Positions 18,292-28,016 are shown, counted from the stretch's first letter. The stretch is DNA of 33,957 nt from Micromonospora sp. KC213 (GCF_004348325.1 NZ_SMKF01000049.1:1-33957), one strand, 5' to 3'. The notes: generated by a model not told the origin, from the sequence alone. Numbers and translations: made by a program.

Positions 18292-18552
18292 ATGCCGATC
18301 TGGTTCGCATACACGTTGATCGTGTTGCTGGTCATCACGAGCGTGCTGCTCACCATGCTGATCCTGCTGCACCGCGGTAAGGGCGGCGGCCTGTCCAGCA
18401 TGTTCGGCGGCGGTGTCAGCTCCAGCCTGGCCGGCTCGTCGGTGGCGGAGAAGAACCTGGACCGCTACACCGTCCTGGTGAGCGTCATCTGGTTCGCCTG
18501 CATCATCGGGCTGGGCCTCTGGCTCAAGCTCGCGCTCACCAACGGGGCCTGA
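18292..18552 (+). CDS. secG: Preprotein translocase subunit SecG
   Basis: This 86-aa membrane protein is the accessory subunit of the SecYEG channel. It has two hydrophobic helices at about 4-25 and 59-80, separated by the conserved cytoplasmic loop LLHRGKGGGLSSMFGGG. The second half shows AEKNLDRYTVL before helix 2. Size and loop are diagnostic. A GAGAGGA lies somewhat far (about 14 nt) from the ATG. It is commonly found after tpiA in actinobacteria, probably as a read-through partner of the glycolytic operon. A strong hairpin follows its stop. Confidence 0.95.
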   Translation: MPIWFAYTLIVLLVITSVLLTMLILLHRGKGGGLSSMFGGGVSSSLAGSSVAEKNLDRYTVLVSVIWFACIIGLGLWLKLALTNGA

Positions 18553-18571
18553 TCCCGTCGGAGTCTCGGCG

Positions 18572-18608
18572 TACAATCTGCGCGCGGTCCGTCACGGACC
18601 GCGCGCAG
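18572..18608 (+). terminator. 14-bp-stem hairpin with T-rich tail after secG, abutting a -10-like TACAAT
   Basis: CTGCGCGCGGTCCG (18578-18591) and its exact complement (18595-18608) form a perfect 14-bp stem with a TCA loop, followed by TTGTGTTTGTG. This is the most classical intrinsic terminator in the window and fits the end of secG. TACAAT at 18572-18577 directly precedes the stem and looks like a -10 box. If it is one, the hairpin would lie at the 5' end of the rbpA mRNA, 73 nt before its start. Termination is the simpler reading. Confidence 0.7.
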
Positions 18609-18681
18609 TTGTGTTTGTGCACCGCGTCGCCGCCGCCACCCTCCGGGCGGTGGTCCCCTCCGACGACAGGAGCGAATTGCT

Positions 18682-19026
18682 GTGCCCAGTGTCAACATCA
18701 TCCGGGGTGCGCGGGTCGGGTCGGCCCCCGAGCGCCCCGCCGAGCGCTACGAGCTGGCGCCGCGCCGTCCGGTGACCTACTGGTGCCGCAACGGGCACGC
18801 CACCGAGATCAAGGTGGCGGTGGAGGCCGAAACCCCGTCGGTCTGGGACTGCCCGCGCTGCGGTCTGCCGGCAGGCCGGGACGCGGACAACCCGCCGGGC
18901 CGGGTCCGTCCGGAGCCCTACAAGACCCACCTGGCGTACGTGAAGGAGCGGCGCAGCGACGCCGAGGGGGAGGCGATCCTGGCCGAGGCCCTGGCCGCCC
19001 TGCGTCAGCGCCGCGGTCGCGGCTGA
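18682..19026 (+). CDS. rbpA: RNA polymerase-binding protein RbpA
   Basis: The 114-aa actinobacteria-specific factor binds RNA polymerase and group 1 sigma factors, stabilising open promoter complexes. The N-terminal tail is followed by a zinc-binding core with Cys35, His39, Cys57 and Cys60 (YWCRNGH and WDCPRCG). The basic linker GRVRPEPYKTHLAYVKERR leads into the C-terminal sigma-interaction helices ending in Arg-rich RQRRGRG. GTG at 18682 is preceded by AGGAG at a suitable distance. The gene stands alone between two strong hairpins. In Streptomyces rbpA responds to thiol stress through SigR; I see no clear SigR-type promoter here. Confidence 0.96.
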   Translation: MPSVNIIRGARVGSAPERPAERYELAPRRPVTYWCRNGHATEIKVAVEAETPSVWDCPRCGLPAGRDADNPPGRVRPEPYKTHLAYVKERRSDAEGEAILAEALAALRQRRGRG

Positions 19027-19068
19027 CCCGCCCCGGCCCGACCGCCGCACCTGCCGGGCAGCGACAGC

Positions 19069-19102
19069 GGAGCCCCCGACCCGGTGGCGGGTCGGGGGCT
19101 CC
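19069..19102. terminator. Bidirectional terminator between rbpA and pgl
   Basis: GGAGCCCCCGACCCG (19069-19083) and its perfect complement (19088-19102) form a 15-bp stem with a GTGG loop. It lies between the convergent stop codons of rbpA and pgl. No T tract follows on either strand. Confidence 0.85.
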
Positions 19103-19114
19103 CGGACACGTCGA

Positions 19115-19885
19115 TCAGCGCAGGCTACGCGAGCGCGGCGGCACTCCGGCCGCGGCCGCCCGGTCCAGCAACCAGAGGGTACGCGCCACCCCCCGCACAC
19201 CCGCCGCCGGCAACTGCCGTGGCCCGGCCCCGGCCAGCGCCATGCCGACCGCCCGGGCCTTGTCCCCGCCGCTGGCCACCAACCAGACCTCCTCGGCGGT
19301 GTTGATCGTCGGCAGGGTGAGGGTGGTCCGCACGGGCGGCGGTTTCGGGCTGCCCCGCACGGCGCTGACCGGCCGGGTGTCGTGGTGCACCGGATGCTCG
19401 GGGAAGACCGAGGCCACGTGCCCGTCCTCGCCGACGCCCAGCATCAGCACGTCGAAGTGGGGGAGCGCGGCGTGGCCGGGACGAGCCGCCCGCGCCAGTT
19501 CCTGCGCGTACGTGGCCGCCGCCGCCTCCGGGTCCGGCCCGTCGGGGCCGTCGGAGGCCGGCATCGGATGCACCCGGGCCGGGTCCAGTGGCACCACGTC
19601 CAGCAGCGCCGCCCGGGCCTGCGTCTCGTTGCGCTCCGGGTCACCGGCGGGCAGGAAACGCTCGTCGCCCCACCAGACGTCCACCCGGGACCAGTCGACC
19701 GCGTCCCGGGCCGGCAGCGCCGCCACCGCCCGGTACACGGCCGCGGCGATCCGGCCGCCGGTCAGCACCACCGCGGCCTGACCCCGCTCCGCCTGCGCGT
19801 CGAGCAGCTTCACCACCAGTCGGGCCGCCACCGCCTGCGCCAGCAGGTCGGCGTCGGCGTGGACGGCGACACTCGCCTCACTCAT
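19115..19885 (-). CDS. pgl: 6-phosphogluconolactonase
   Basis: The 256-aa DevB/SOL-type lactonase hydrolyses 6-phosphogluconolactone, the product of Zwf, in the oxidative pentose phosphate pathway. The motifs are ALVVLTGG-like AAVVLTGGRIAAAVY, WWGDERFLPAGDPERNETQAR, and MLGVGEDGHVASVFPEH, with the conserved Asp/Gly/His cluster. Length is normal. ATG at 19885 is chosen for its GAAGG Shine-Dalgarno. It is the last gene of the tkt-tal-zwf-opcA series but is separated from opcA by 129 nt containing a strong hairpin, so its expression may be partly uncoupled. Confidence 0.94.
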   Translation of the reverse strand: MSEASVAVHADADLLAQAVAARLVVKLLDAQAERGQAAVVLTGGRIAAAVYRAVAALPARDAVDWSRVDVWWGDERFLPAGDPERNETQARAALLDVVPLDPARVHPMPASDGPDGPDPEAAAATYAQELARAARPGHAALPHFDVLMLGVGEDGHVASVFPEHPVHHDTRPVSAVRGSPKPPPVRTTLTLPTINTAEEVWLVASGGDKARAVGMALAGAGPRQLPAAGVRGVARTLWLLDRAAAAGVPPRSRSLR

Positions 19886-19974
19886 GTCTGCCTTCGTTTC
19901 CGGACCACGTCCACGCGGCCCTGTCGTCGTGCCGGGGCCGGTGAACCCCGTTGCCGGTGGGCCGCACCCGCCCG

Positions 19975-20009
19975 GTCCGTGTCGGCGACGACCCGTCGCC
20001 GACACGGAC
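19975..20009 (-). terminator. 16-bp-stem hairpin between opcA and pgl (terminator or attenuator)
   Basis: GTCCGTGTCGGCGACG (19975-19990) and its exact complement (19994-20009) form a 16-bp stem with a 3-nt loop, beginning 6 nt after the opcA stop. On the minus strand it precedes pgl by about 90 nt. There is no T tract. It either ends most opcA transcripts or stabilises their 3' ends. Confidence 0.75.
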
Positions 20010-20014
20010 GGCCG

Positions 20015-21031
20015 TCAGTGGTTCGCGCTGGTGCCCGCGTGTGCGGTCACCCCGGCCTCGGCGCGTCGCGCCGTGGCCGGATCCTTCCACACGTGCACCC
20101 GCTGGGCGGGGCGCTGCTCCAGCCCGGTCAGTCCGGCCGCGGCGCCCAGCGCCTCGGCGTACACCTGGTCGGCGTCGAGCCGGCGCAGCTCCTCGGCCAG
20201 TTCGTCACCGAGGGGGCGACGCACCAGCGGCAGTATCCGGTCGTCCTGGCCGGTACGCCGGAACGTCGCCAGGCTGTCGTCGCGGGTGAGGGTCAGCTCG
20301 TCGCCGTTGGCGCAGCGCAGCTGCACCTGACGCATCCGGGGGTGGGCGTCGGTGTGCTCCCAGCGGGGGTCGATGCCGAGCCGCGCGGCCAGCCAGCCGC
20401 GCATCAGCGCCGCCGTCGGGTCGGTGCGCGGCGCGACCACCGTCGCCTCGGTGACCTGGGCCTCGGTGGTGTCGAACGCCCCGGCGACCAGGGTCCGCCA
20501 CGGGGTGATCCGGGTCCACGCCAGGTCGGTGTCGCCCGGGGCGTAGTCCCGGGCCCGCTGCCGCAGCGCCTCGATCGGGTCGGCGGCCTGCGCGGCGTCG
20601 GTGATCCGCCGGTCGGCGACCACGCCGAGGAAGTCGGTGGCGATCTCCTCCGGCGGCTCGCCGTGCCACCAGGTGACCACCGGGACGTCCGGCACCAGCA
20701 GCGGCATCACCACCGACTCGGCGTGCAGGGCCAGCCGCCCGTACATCCGGGTGACCACGGCCTCGCAGGGGCCGAGCCGGCCGCCGACGACGATCTCCGC
20801 GTCCAGCCGGTTGCGTTCCCGTTCGATGTCCGAGCGGACGACGACCAGCAGCCGGCACGGGTGGGCCGCGGCGGCGATGGTGGCCGCCGCCTCCGCCTCC
20901 CGGACCCGCTTCTCGTCCACCACCACGATCAGGGTCAGCGCCATTCCGCTGGCCACCCCGCCCGCGCTGCGCCGCTCCGCGGCCAGCGCCTTGACCACCT
21001 CGTTGCCGGTGGTGTCCCACAGGCCGATCAC
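20015..21031 (-). CDS. opcA: Glucose-6-phosphate dehydrogenase assembly protein OpcA
   Basis: The 338-aa OpcA promotes assembly and activity of Zwf in cyanobacteria and actinobacteria and is nearly always encoded next to it. The sequence starts IGLWDTTGNEVVKAL and contains SGMALTLIVVVDE, HPCRLLVVVR, the VTRMYGRLALHAESVVMPLLVPDVPVV region with TWWHGEPP, and a C-terminal LVRRPLGDELAEELRRLD block, all characteristic. GTG at 21031 has GGGAGG five nucleotides upstream; longer upstream frames consist of GC-rich junk. It follows zwf after 109 nt. Its partner Zwf here carries an unusual in-frame upstream PGI-like extension. Confidence 0.95.
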   Translation of the reverse strand: MIGLWDTTGNEVVKALAAERRSAGGVASGMALTLIVVVDEKRVREAEAAATIAAAAHPCRLLVVVRSDIERERNRLDAEIVVGGRLGPCEAVVTRMYGRLALHAESVVMPLLVPDVPVVTWWHGEPPEEIATDFLGVVADRRITDAAQAADPIEALRQRARDYAPGDTDLAWTRITPWRTLVAGAFDTTEAQVTEATVVAPRTDPTAALMRGWLAARLGIDPRWEHTDAHPRMRQVQLRCANGDELTLTRDDSLATFRRTGQDDRILPLVRRPLGDELAEELRRLDADQVYAEALGAAAGLTGLEQRPAQRVHVWKDPATARRAEAGVTAHAGTSANH

Positions 21032-21140
21032 TGGAGCCTCCCGGTCTGCTCGCTTCGACTCTCCACGGCCGTCCGGCGACGGCGGCGACTCGCCCCGGCC
21101 ACCGGGCGCTCTGCCCTTGCCACCGGACGGCGGCGCCCGC

Positions 21141-22655
21141 TCACGCCCGCCGCCAGGCGCGGCCCTCGCGGGCCAGCATCTCGTCGGCCGCCCGCGGCCC
21201 CCACTCGCCGGCCCGGTACGGCTCCGGCTTCGTGCCCTCCCAGGCGTGCTCCAGCGGATCCACCACCGCCCAGCTCTGCTCCACCTCGGCGGCGTCCGGG
21301 AACAGCGTCCGGTCACCGATCAGCACGTCCAGCACCAGCCGCTCGTACGCCTCCGGGCTGGACTCGGTGAACGCCTCGCCGTACTGGAAGTCCATCGCGA
21401 TGTCGCGGACCTCCATCGTGGTGCCCGGCACCTTCGAGCCGAACTTCAGCACCACGCCCTCGTCCGGCTGCACCCGGATGACCAGCTGGTTGGGGCCGAG
21501 CGACTCCATGTCGGCGGCGTTGAAGGGCAGGTGGGGTGCCTTCTTGAAGATGACGGCCACCTCGGTGACCCGGCGCGGCAGCCGTTTGCCGGCCCGGATG
21601 TAGAACGGCACCCCCGCCCAGCGGCGGTTCTGGATGCCCAACTCGACGGCGACGTACGTCTCGGTGGTGGAGTCCGCCGGCACGCCGTCCTCGTCCAGGT
21701 AGCCGACCGCCCGCTGGCCGCCCACCCAGCCGGGCAGGTACTGGCCGCGTACGGTGCCGTGGGCGATGTCCTTCGGCAGGGTGATCGCCTTGAGCACCTT
21801 CAGCTTCTCGGCCCGGATCTCGTCGGCGTCGAAGCTGGTCGGCTCCTCCATCGCCACCAGGGCGAGCAGTTGGAGCAGGTGGTTCTGCAGCACGTCACGG
21901 GCGGTGCCGACCGAGTCGTAGAAGCCGGCCCGGGTGCCGATGCCGACGTCCTCGGCCATGGTGATCTGCACCGAGTCGACGTACTTGGAGTTCCACAACG
22001 GCTCGAAGAGGTTGTTGGCGAACCTCAGGGCGAGGATGTTCTGGACCGTCTCCTTGCCCAGGTAGTGGTCGATCCGGAACACGTCCTGGCGGGTGAAGAC
22101 GTCGTCGACCAGGTCGTTGAGTTCCTTGGCCGAGGGCAGGTCGTTCCCGAACGGCTTCTCCACCACCACCCGGCGCCAGCCGCCGCACTTCTCGTTGTCC
22201 GCCATGCCGGTGCGGGCCAGCTGCTTGAGCACCACGGGAAAGGCCGCCGGGGGGATGGAGAAGTAGAAGGCGGCATTGCCGTGGATGCCGTGGCTGTCGC
22301 GCAGGTCGTCCAGGGTGCGGGCGAGCCGGTCGAACGCGGCGTCGTCGTCGAACGAGCCGCCGACGAACTTGATGTTGCCGGCCAGCCGGGACCATACCTC
22401 CTCCCGCCACGGGGTGCGGGCGTGCTGCTTGGCCGCCTCGTGGGCCAGCGACTCGAAGTCGCCGTCGCCCCAGTCCCGCCGGGCGAAGCCGAGGACCACG
22501 AATCCGGGGGGCAGCAGACCCCGGTTGGCCAGGTCGTAGACCGCCGGCAGCAACTTCTTCCGCGCCAGGTCACCGGTCACCCCGAAGATCACCAGAGCGC
22601 AGGGCTCCGGGATCCGGGGGAGTCGTCGGTCCTGCGCGTCGCGCAGCGGGTTCAC
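21141..22655 (-). CDS. zwf: Glucose-6-phosphate 1-dehydrogenase
   Basis: The 504-aa enzyme oxidises glucose-6-phosphate to the 6-phosphogluconolactone while reducing NADP. The cofactor motif [12 protein letters not shown] is at 23-34, EKPFG at 166-170, and the active-site RIDHYLGKE at 194-202. [33 protein letters not shown] and VIRVQPDEG follow in order. The sequence resembles actinobacterial Zwf over its full length. GTG at 22655 gives the usual [14 protein letters not shown] opening and has a perfect AGGAGG four nucleotides upstream, which decides this start. However, the frame is open for another 555 codons upstream through the PGI-like region, so a fused 1059-aa form is also possible. opcA follows. 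Confidence 0.95.
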   Translation of the reverse strand: MNPLRDAQDRRLPRIPEPCALVIFGVTGDLARKKLLPAVYDLANRGLLPPGFVVLGFARRDWGDGDFESLAHEAAKQHARTPWREEVWSRLAGNIKFVGGSFDDDAAFDRLARTLDDLRDSHGIHGNAAFYFSIPPAAFPVVLKQLARTGMADNEKCGGWRRVVVEKPFGNDLPSAKELNDLVDDVFTRQDVFRIDHYLGKETVQNILALRFANNLFEPLWNSKYVDSVQITMAEDVGIGTRAGFYDSVGTARDVLQNHLLQLLALVAMEEPTSFDADEIRAEKLKVLKAITLPKDIAHGTVRGQYLPGWVGGQRAVGYLDEDGVPADSTTETYVAVELGIQNRRWAGVPFYIRAGKRLPRRVTEVAVIFKKAPHLPFNAADMESLGPNQLVIRVQPDEGVVLKFGSKVPGTTMEVRDIAMDFQYGEAFTESSPEAYERLVLDVLIGDRTLFPDAAEVEQSWAVVDPLEHAWEGTKPEPYRAGEWGPRAADEMLAREGRAWRRA

Positions 22656-24320
22656 GCCGCCTCCTCGCTCGGTCTGGTCCAAGTTGTCCATCGTTGCGTC
22701 CGTCATCGTGCCGATCGCATCCCGTAGCTGTGCCAGGCCGGCCGGTCGGTCGGTCAGGTGCAGCCGCAGCACCGGCCGACCCAGGTCGGTCAGCGCCTTC
22801 CGGTCACCGGCGACCTGCGCCGCCTGCAACCGTCCCAGGGAGTACGGGCGGTCCGGCACTGGCAGATCAGCGTCCACCGCACCGGTGACCTGAAGATAGC
22901 CGTCCGCCGGCGAGCCGCTCGGGTCGTACCATTCGGTGGAATGCGGCAGCCGGCCCCAGCCGAAGGTCACCGGCCGCCCGGTTGCCCGTGCCAGCGCCGG
23001 CCGCAGCCGGGCCGCGTCGGCGTCGGCCACCGGGTCCAGGTACGCGGCCACCGCCAGCGCGCCGCCGTCGCCCACCTGGCCCGCCAGGTGGCGCAGCGCG
23101 CCGCGCAAATCGGCGGGGGCGCCCGGTGGGGCGTACACCTCGATGGCGCCCTCGGTGAACGAGGGCGTCGGCTCTCCGGCGGCCAGGGCGTGGCCGAGGT
23201 TCGGCGTGCCGCCGGCCTGGGGCGGGTCGCCGCCGCGCGCCGCCGTGGCCAGCGCCGTCGCGTACTCCCAGGCCAGGAAGTGCGCGCCGAGCGGGCCGGT
23301 GACCGCCAGGTCGGCGGGGCACCCACCACCGGGTACCGCCCCGGCGGTCAGCGCGCCGCCGTAGCTGACGGTCAGCACGCCCGGCCCGCCCACGTCGGGC
23401 GCGTCCGGGGACTCCACCGGTATCGGCCGGATACCGGCCCGGGCGAGCAGCCGGGCGATCCAGTCACCGAGGCCGACCAGGCCGGTGCCGTCGGGGACCA
23501 GTGCGACCGTGCCGCGCCCGCCGCGGGCCGCCGCGGCCAGCGCCGCCCCCAGCGCCAGGGCGGGATCGTCCTCGTCGTGGGCCAGGGCCGCCGCGAACGC
23601 CTCGGCGTCGTCCAGGACCGCCGCCACCTCGACCCCGGCCAGCGCGGCCGGGACCAGATCCAGCGCGGTCAGCGCCGGGTACCGGGCGTCCGGGCGCGGG
23701 CCCACCGGCAGCACCAGTACGCCCGACTCGTCGGCGGTGGCCGCCAGCGGCGAGCCGGGGGCGGTCACCACCACGAAACGCCGGGCCGCCTCAGCCTTGA
23801 TCATTCCGGTGCTCAGGAACGCCCGCCAGTACGCCCGGCCCAGCGCGTCGACCGTCACCGAGTCGCCGTCCGGATCGGCCAGCACGACCACGGTCCGGTC
23901 CAGGCGGTCGGCCAGCGCCGCGCGCACCCGCCCGGGGTCGGTGCCGTCGAGCACGGTCAACGGCCGGCCCAGGGTGCGGGCCATGGCCTCGGCGGACAGC
24001 GTCGTGCCGGCCGGGCCGACGAGCACCACGTGGTCCAGGTCGCCCAGCTCGGCGACCAGTTCGGCGAGCTGGGCGACCAGCTCCCGGCGGTTGCGGTGGG
24101 CGTCCGCGGGGACCGGCCCGGACGATGTCTCCGGCCCTGGCCCGGTCAGCGTCGCCGGATTCGGCTCGGTCAGCGCTGCCCGGTCCGGGTGGGCCAGCCG
24201 CGCCGGAAGGCCGCGCGCGACCAGCTCCGCGCGGACCGCCGCGCTGCCGGCCACACCGTCCGCGCCGTGCACGGCGAACCCGGCGGTCGCCACCGCCGGG
24301 CCGGCCATCAGGTCAGTCAT
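21141..24320 (-). CDS. PGI-like (probably non-catalytic) SIS protein, open in frame through zwf
   Basis: From ATG 24320 the frame runs 1059 codons without a stop. Residues 1-~535 are PGI-like; 556-1059 are the complete Zwf listed separately. The PGI fold is recognisable from VVLVG (about 98-102), VLDGTDP (123-129), a strand/helix region ending [16 protein letters not shown] (212-227), [19 protein letters not shown] (284-292), [10 protein letters not shown] (348-357) and [11 protein letters not shown]. The catalytic landmarks of phosphoglucose isomerases do not appear: GGSS is GPAGTT, SKSG(T/S)T is ADPDGDS, the ESTGKxGKG loop is missing, and HSTGQxHKG is [11 protein letters not shown] Pro-rich linker occurs at 50-72. 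It lies 76 nt after tal. Loss of isomerase activity is inferred. Either a true fusion or a PGI-like gene lacking its own stop is possible. Confidence 0.7.
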   Translation of the reverse strand: MTDLMAGPAVATAGFAVHGADGVAGSAAVRAELVARGLPARLAHPDRAALTEPNPATLTGPGPETSSGPVPADAHRNRRELVAQLAELVAELGDLDHVVLVGPAGTTLSAEAMARTLGRPLTVLDGTDPGRVRAALADRLDRTVVVLADPDGDSVTVDALGRAYWRAFLSTGMIKAEAARRFVVVTAPGSPLAATADESGVLVLPVGPRPDARYPALTALDLVPAALAGVEVAAVLDDAEAFAAALAHDEDDPALALGAALAAAARGGRGTVALVPDGTGLVGLGDWIARLLARAGIRPIPVESPDAPDVGGPGVLTVSYGGALTAGAVPGGGCPADLAVTGPLGAHFLAWEYATALATAARGGDPPQAGGTPNLGHALAAGEPTPSFTEGAIEVYAPPGAPADLRGALRHLAGQVGDGGALAVAAYLDPVADADAARLRPALARATGRPVTFGWGRLPHSTEWYDPSGSPADGYLQVTGAVDADLPVPDRPYSLGRLQAAQVAGDRKALTDLGRPVLRLHLTDRPAGLAQLRDAIGTMTDATMDNLDQTERGGGVNPLRDAQDRRLPRIPEPCALVIFGVTGDLARKKLLPAVYDLANRGLLPPGFVVLGFARRDWGDGDFESLAHEAAKQHARTPWREEVWSRLAGNIKFVGGSFDDDAAFDRLARTLDDLRDSHGIHGNAAFYFSIPPAAFPVVLKQLARTGMADNEKCGGWRRVVVEKPFGNDLPSAKELNDLVDDVFTRQDVFRIDHYLGKETVQNILALRFANNLFEPLWNSKYVDSVQITMAEDVGIGTRAGFYDSVGTARDVLQNHLLQLLALVAMEEPTSFDADEIRAEKLKVLKAITLPKDIAHGTVRGQYLPGWVGGQRAVGYLDEDGVPADSTTETYVAVELGIQNRRWAGVPFYIRAGKRLPRRVTEVAVIFKKAPHLPFNAADMESLGPNQLVIRVQPDEGVVLKFGSKVPGTTMEVRDIAMDFQYGEAFTESSPEAYERLVLDVLIGDRTLFPDAAEVEQSWAVVDPLEHAWEGTKPEPYRAGEWGPRAADEMLAREGRAWRRA
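22660..22665 (-). promoter_or_regulatory. Ribosome binding site deciding the zwf start
   Basis: AGGAGG on the minus strand lies 4 nt before the GTG at 22655. It is a full anti-Shine-Dalgarno match located inside an open frame that continues from the PGI-like region. It argues that Zwf is made separately, perhaps coupled to ribosomes reading through from upstream. Confidence 0.75.
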
Positions 24321-24396
24321 GTCGCCGTCCGTCCCGGGTCGGCGGTGGCGTCCCGCGCCGCGCGGCCCTCGCCCCGCGGCGCGTCGGACGCCATCG

Positions 24397-25587
24397 TCAC
24401 GCGTTGCCGCCGGCCTGGGCGGCGGCCCGCGCGTTGCCCTTCGCGGCCGCGCCCGGCCGACCCGTACCCTGCGCCGCCTCGGACAGGGACTTCCGCACCC
24501 CGTCGAGCAGCTCCTGCCAGCTGGCCTCGAACTTCTCCACGCCCTCGCGCTCCAGGGTGGCGATCACGTCGGTGATGTCCACCCCGACCGACTCCAGGTC
24601 GGTGAAGACCCGCCGCGCCGCGTCGTACGACCCGGTGATGGTGTCGCCCCGGGTCTCGCCGTGGTCGGCGTAGGCGTGGATCACCGACTCGGGCATGGTG
24701 TTGACCGTGCCGGGGGCGATCAGCTCCTCGACGTAGATGACGTCTCGGTAGTCCGGGTTCTTGGTCGAGGTGGACGCCCACAGCGGCCGCTGCGGGTGCG
24801 CGCCCGCGTCGGCGAGGGCCTGCCACCGGGCGGAGGAGAAGACCTCGCCGTAGCGCTCGTAGGCGAGCTGGGCGTTGGCGACGGCGGCCTTGCCGCGCAG
24901 CGCCTTGGCCTCGTCCGAGCCGATCTTCTCCAGTCGTTTGTCGACCTCGGAGTCGACCCGGGAGACGAAGAAGGAGGCCACCGAGCCGATCTTCGACAGG
25001 TCGTGGCCGTTCGCCTTCGCCTGCTCCAGGCCGGCGAGGAAGGCGTCCATCACCTGCGAGTAGCGCTCCAGGCCGAAGATCAGCGTGACGTTGACGCTGA
25101 TCCCCTCGGCCAGGGTCGCGGTGATCGCCGGCAGACCGGCCTCGGTCGCCGGGATCTTGATGAACAGGTTCGGCCGGTCCACCAGCCACCACAGCGCCTT
25201 GGCCTCGGCGACGGTCTTCTCCGTCTCGTGGGCCAGCCGGGGGTCGACCTCGATGGAGACCCGGCCGTCGACGCCACTGCTCGTGTCGTACGAGGGGCGC
25301 ATCACGTCGCAGGCCCAGCGCACGTCGTACGTGGTGAGCATGCGGACGGCCTCCTCGACGTCCACGCCCCGGGTGGCCAGCTCCCGCAGTTGCCGGTCGT
25401 ACTCGTCGGCGTCAGCCAGCGCCTTGGCGAAGATGGTCGGGTTGGTGGTCACCCCGGCCACGTGCTTCTCCCGGCGCAGCTGGTCCAGCCCGCCGGAGCT
25501 CAGCCGCACCCGGGAGAGGTCATCGAGCCAGACCGCCACGCCTGCGGCGGTGAGTTCGCTCAGCCTGTCCGTCGTCATACCGTTCAC
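24397..25587 (-). CDS. tal: Transaldolase
   Basis: The 396-aa actinobacterial-type transaldolase transfers a dihydroxyacetone unit between sugar phosphates in the non-oxidative pentose phosphate pathway. It shows WLDDLSR (Asp22), [13 protein letters not shown], Schiff-base Lys144 in [35 protein letters not shown], and a [13 protein letters not shown] block. A low-complexity Ala/Gly-rich tail ends the protein. GTG at 25587 is used because AGGGGA lies just upstream; ATG at 25578 (MTTDRLSEL) is a plausible alternative. It begins 7 nt after the tkt stop, so the two are co-transcribed. The PGI-like gene follows. Confidence 0.95.
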   Translation of the reverse strand: MNGMTTDRLSELTAAGVAVWLDDLSRVRLSSGGLDQLRREKHVAGVTTNPTIFAKALADADEYDRQLRELATRGVDVEEAVRMLTTYDVRWACDVMRPSYDTSSGVDGRVSIEVDPRLAHETEKTVAEAKALWWLVDRPNLFIKIPATEAGLPAITATLAEGISVNVTLIFGLERYSQVMDAFLAGLEQAKANGHDLSKIGSVASFFVSRVDSEVDKRLEKIGSDEAKALRGKAAVANAQLAYERYGEVFSSARWQALADAGAHPQRPLWASTSTKNPDYRDVIYVEELIAPGTVNTMPESVIHAYADHGETRGDTITGSYDAARRVFTDLESVGVDITDVIATLEREGVEKFEASWQELLDGVRKSLSEAAQGTGRPGAAAKGNARAAAQAGGNA

Positions 25588-25594
25588 GCTCCCC

Positions 25595-27733
25595 TCAGTT
25601 GCCGGTCGTGAAACCGGTGATGTCGCCCACCCGGGTCAGCGCCGCGTGCGCGGCGGCCACGATCCGGTCGGGGGTGAACCCGAACTGCTCGAAGAGCACC
25701 GAGTGCGGGGCGCTCGCGCCGTAGTGCTCCAGGCTGACGCTCTCGCCGCAGTCACCGACGATGCCGCGCCAGGACATGGCGATGCCCGCCTCCACGCTCA
25801 CCCGAGCCTTTACCCCGCGCGGCAGGACCGACTCCCGGTACGCCTCGTCCTGCTCGAAGAACCACTCCTGGCAGGGCATCGACACCACCCGGGTCGGGGT
25901 GCCGTCGGCTTCCAGCCGCTCCCGGGCGGTGAGGCAGAGCTGCACCTCGGAACCGGTACCGACGATGATCACCTGCGGCTTGCCGGTGGACGCCTCGGCG
26001 AGCACGTAGCCACCCCGGGCCACGCCCTCCGCGCCGGCCAACTGCTCGCGGTCCAGCGTCGGCAGCGCCTGCCGGCTCAGCGCCAGCGCGGTCGGCCGGT
26101 CGGTGTGCTCCAGCGCCCGCCGCCACGCCCAGGCGGTCTCGTTGGCGTCGGCCGGCCGGACCACGTCCAGGCCGGGGATGGCGCGCAGCGCGGTCAGGTG
26201 CTCCACCGGCTGGTGGGTGGGGCCGTCCTCGCCGAGACCGATCGAGTCGTGCGTCCAGACGTAGACCACCGGCAGCTTCATCAGCGCGGCGAGCCGCACC
26301 GAGGGGCGCATGTAGTCGCTGAACACCAGGAAGGTGCCGCCGTACGGGCGGGTGCCGCCGTGCAGGGCGATGCCGTTGAGGATCGCGCCCATGGCGTGCT
26401 CGCGGATGCCGAAGTGCAGCGTGCGGCCGTACTCGTGGCCGGGGAAGTCCTTGGTGGCGTGGACGGCCGGGATGAACGACGGCTCGCCCTTCATGGTGGT
26501 GTTGTTGCTCTCGGCCAGGTCGGCCGAGCCACCCCAGAGCTCCGGCAGCACCGGGGCGAGGGCCTCCAGCACCTTGCCCGAGGCGGCCCGGGTGGCGATG
26601 CCCTTGGCGTCGGCGGGGAAGGTCGGCAGGGCCTGGGTCCAGCCCTCGGGGAGCACCCGGCCGGCGATCCGGTCGTAGAGCGCGCGGCGCTCCGGGTTCG
26701 CGTCCGCCCAGGCGTCGAAGGTCTGCCGCCACTGCTGCTGGGCGGCCTCGCCCCGGCTCATCACCTGCCGGGCGTGGCCGAGCACCTCCTCGTCGACCTC
26801 GAAGGTGCGCTGCGGGTCGAAGCCGAGGATCCGCTTGGTGGCGGCCACCTCGTCGGCGCCGAGCGCCGAGCCGTGGATCTTGCCGGTGTTCTGCTTGTTC
26901 GGCGCGGGCCAGCCGATGATGGTGCGCAGCGCGATGAAGGACGGGCGGCCGGTCTCCGCCTTGGCGGCCAGCAGCGCCCGGTACAGCGCCTCGACGTCCT
27001 CGTGGTAGTCGCCCTGGTCGGCGTCGCCGGCCCGCCAGTCGACCGTCTGCACGTGCCAGCCGTACGCCTGGTAGCGGGCCGCGACGTCTTCGCTCTTGGC
27101 GATCCGGGTGTCGTCCTCGATGGAGATCTCGTTGTCGTCGTAGATCAGGCAGAGGTTGCCCAGCTGCTGGTGTCCGGCGAGCGCGCTGGCCTCGTGGCTG
27201 ATGCCCTCCTCGATGTCGCCGTCGGAGGCGATGCACCAGATGTCGTGGTCGAAGACCGAGGCGCCCGGCTCGGCCTCCGGGTCGAACAGGCCACGCTCGC
27301 GGCGGGCCGCCATCGCCATCCCGACCGCGTTGCCGAGGCCCTGGCCCAGCGGGCCGGTGGTGGTCTCCACGCCCGGGGTGTGCCCGTGCTCCGGGTGGCC
27401 CGGGGTGAGCGAGCCCCACTGCCGCAGCGACTTCAGGTCGTCCAGGCTCAGCGGGTAGCCGGAGAGGAACAGCTGGATGTAGAGGGTGAGGCTGGAGTGG
27501 CCGGCGGAGAGGACGAACCGGTCGCGGCCCGGCCAGTTCGGGTCGGCCGGGTTGTGCCGCATCACCCGGTTGAAGAGCAGGTACGCCGCGGGCGCGAGGC
27601 TCATGGCGGTGCCCGGGTGGCCGTTACCGGATCTCTCCACGGCGTCCATGGCCAGCACGCGGACGGTGTCGACGGCCCGACGGTCGAGGTCGGACCAGTT
27701 GAGTGCGGGGTGCTCGGGTCGGTTGGCAGCCAC
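25595..27733 (-). CDS. tkt: Transketolase
   Basis: The 712-aa thiamine diphosphate enzyme moves two-carbon ketol units between pentose phosphate pathway sugars. The Pyr/PP/C domain order is intact. His39 lies in [16 protein letters not shown] and His79 in [24 protein letters not shown] and the ThDP motif DGDIEEG (171-177) with YDDNEIS follow. [13 protein letters not shown] carries the activating Glu, and [16 protein letters not shown] is complete. GTG at 27733 ([11 protein letters not shown]) is chosen with GAGGAG upstream, about 11 nt away. It is the promoter-proximal gene of the pentose phosphate operon. A minus-strand TAGGGT at 27778-27783 is a weak -10 candidate. The 283-nt gap to the divergent ctaB holds no gene that I can see. 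Confidence 0.97.
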   Translation of the reverse strand: MAANRPEHPALNWSDLDRRAVDTVRVLAMDAVERSGNGHPGTAMSLAPAAYLLFNRVMRHNPADPNWPGRDRFVLSAGHSSLTLYIQLFLSGYPLSLDDLKSLRQWGSLTPGHPEHGHTPGVETTTGPLGQGLGNAVGMAMAARRERGLFDPEAEPGASVFDHDIWCIASDGDIEEGISHEASALAGHQQLGNLCLIYDDNEISIEDDTRIAKSEDVAARYQAYGWHVQTVDWRAGDADQGDYHEDVEALYRALLAAKAETGRPSFIALRTIIGWPAPNKQNTGKIHGSALGADEVAATKRILGFDPQRTFEVDEEVLGHARQVMSRGEAAQQQWRQTFDAWADANPERRALYDRIAGRVLPEGWTQALPTFPADAKGIATRAASGKVLEALAPVLPELWGGSADLAESNNTTMKGEPSFIPAVHATKDFPGHEYGRTLHFGIREHAMGAILNGIALHGGTRPYGGTFLVFSDYMRPSVRLAALMKLPVVYVWTHDSIGLGEDGPTHQPVEHLTALRAIPGLDVVRPADANETAWAWRRALEHTDRPTALALSRQALPTLDREQLAGAEGVARGGYVLAEASTGKPQVIIVGTGSEVQLCLTARERLEADGTPTRVVSMPCQEWFFEQDEAYRESVLPRGVKARVSVEAGIAMSWRGIVGDCGESVSLEHYGASAPHSVLFEQFGFTPDRIVAAAHAALTRVGDITGFTTGN

Positions 27734-28016
27734 GATCGTTTGTGCTCCTCGGCAGATGGGCGGAACCCTCACTGGTGACCCTATCGAGCGGCCGTAAACG
27801 TCCGCCCGGGGATCTCTGCACGTAGCTGGGTACGTGCCTGACCAGATGATCGTTCAGGGTGGGGTGCGAGGTGATCCACCGAAGGTGTGACGGCTCGCAC
27901 CGTTGACGGGTCGCCCGGGCAGCCAAAACGACGCCGCGTAGTCTGTGGGGCGGTGTGTGGACCCGGACGGGTCCGGCCGCCCCGTCCCCCCTGCCGAAGC
28001 CGGAAGGTGGCAATCC

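Noticed and set aside
25085..27778. 897-codon plus-strand frame opposite tal and tkt
   Set aside because: Antisense to two canonical enzymes and spans their gene boundary, as expected of a high-GC shadow.
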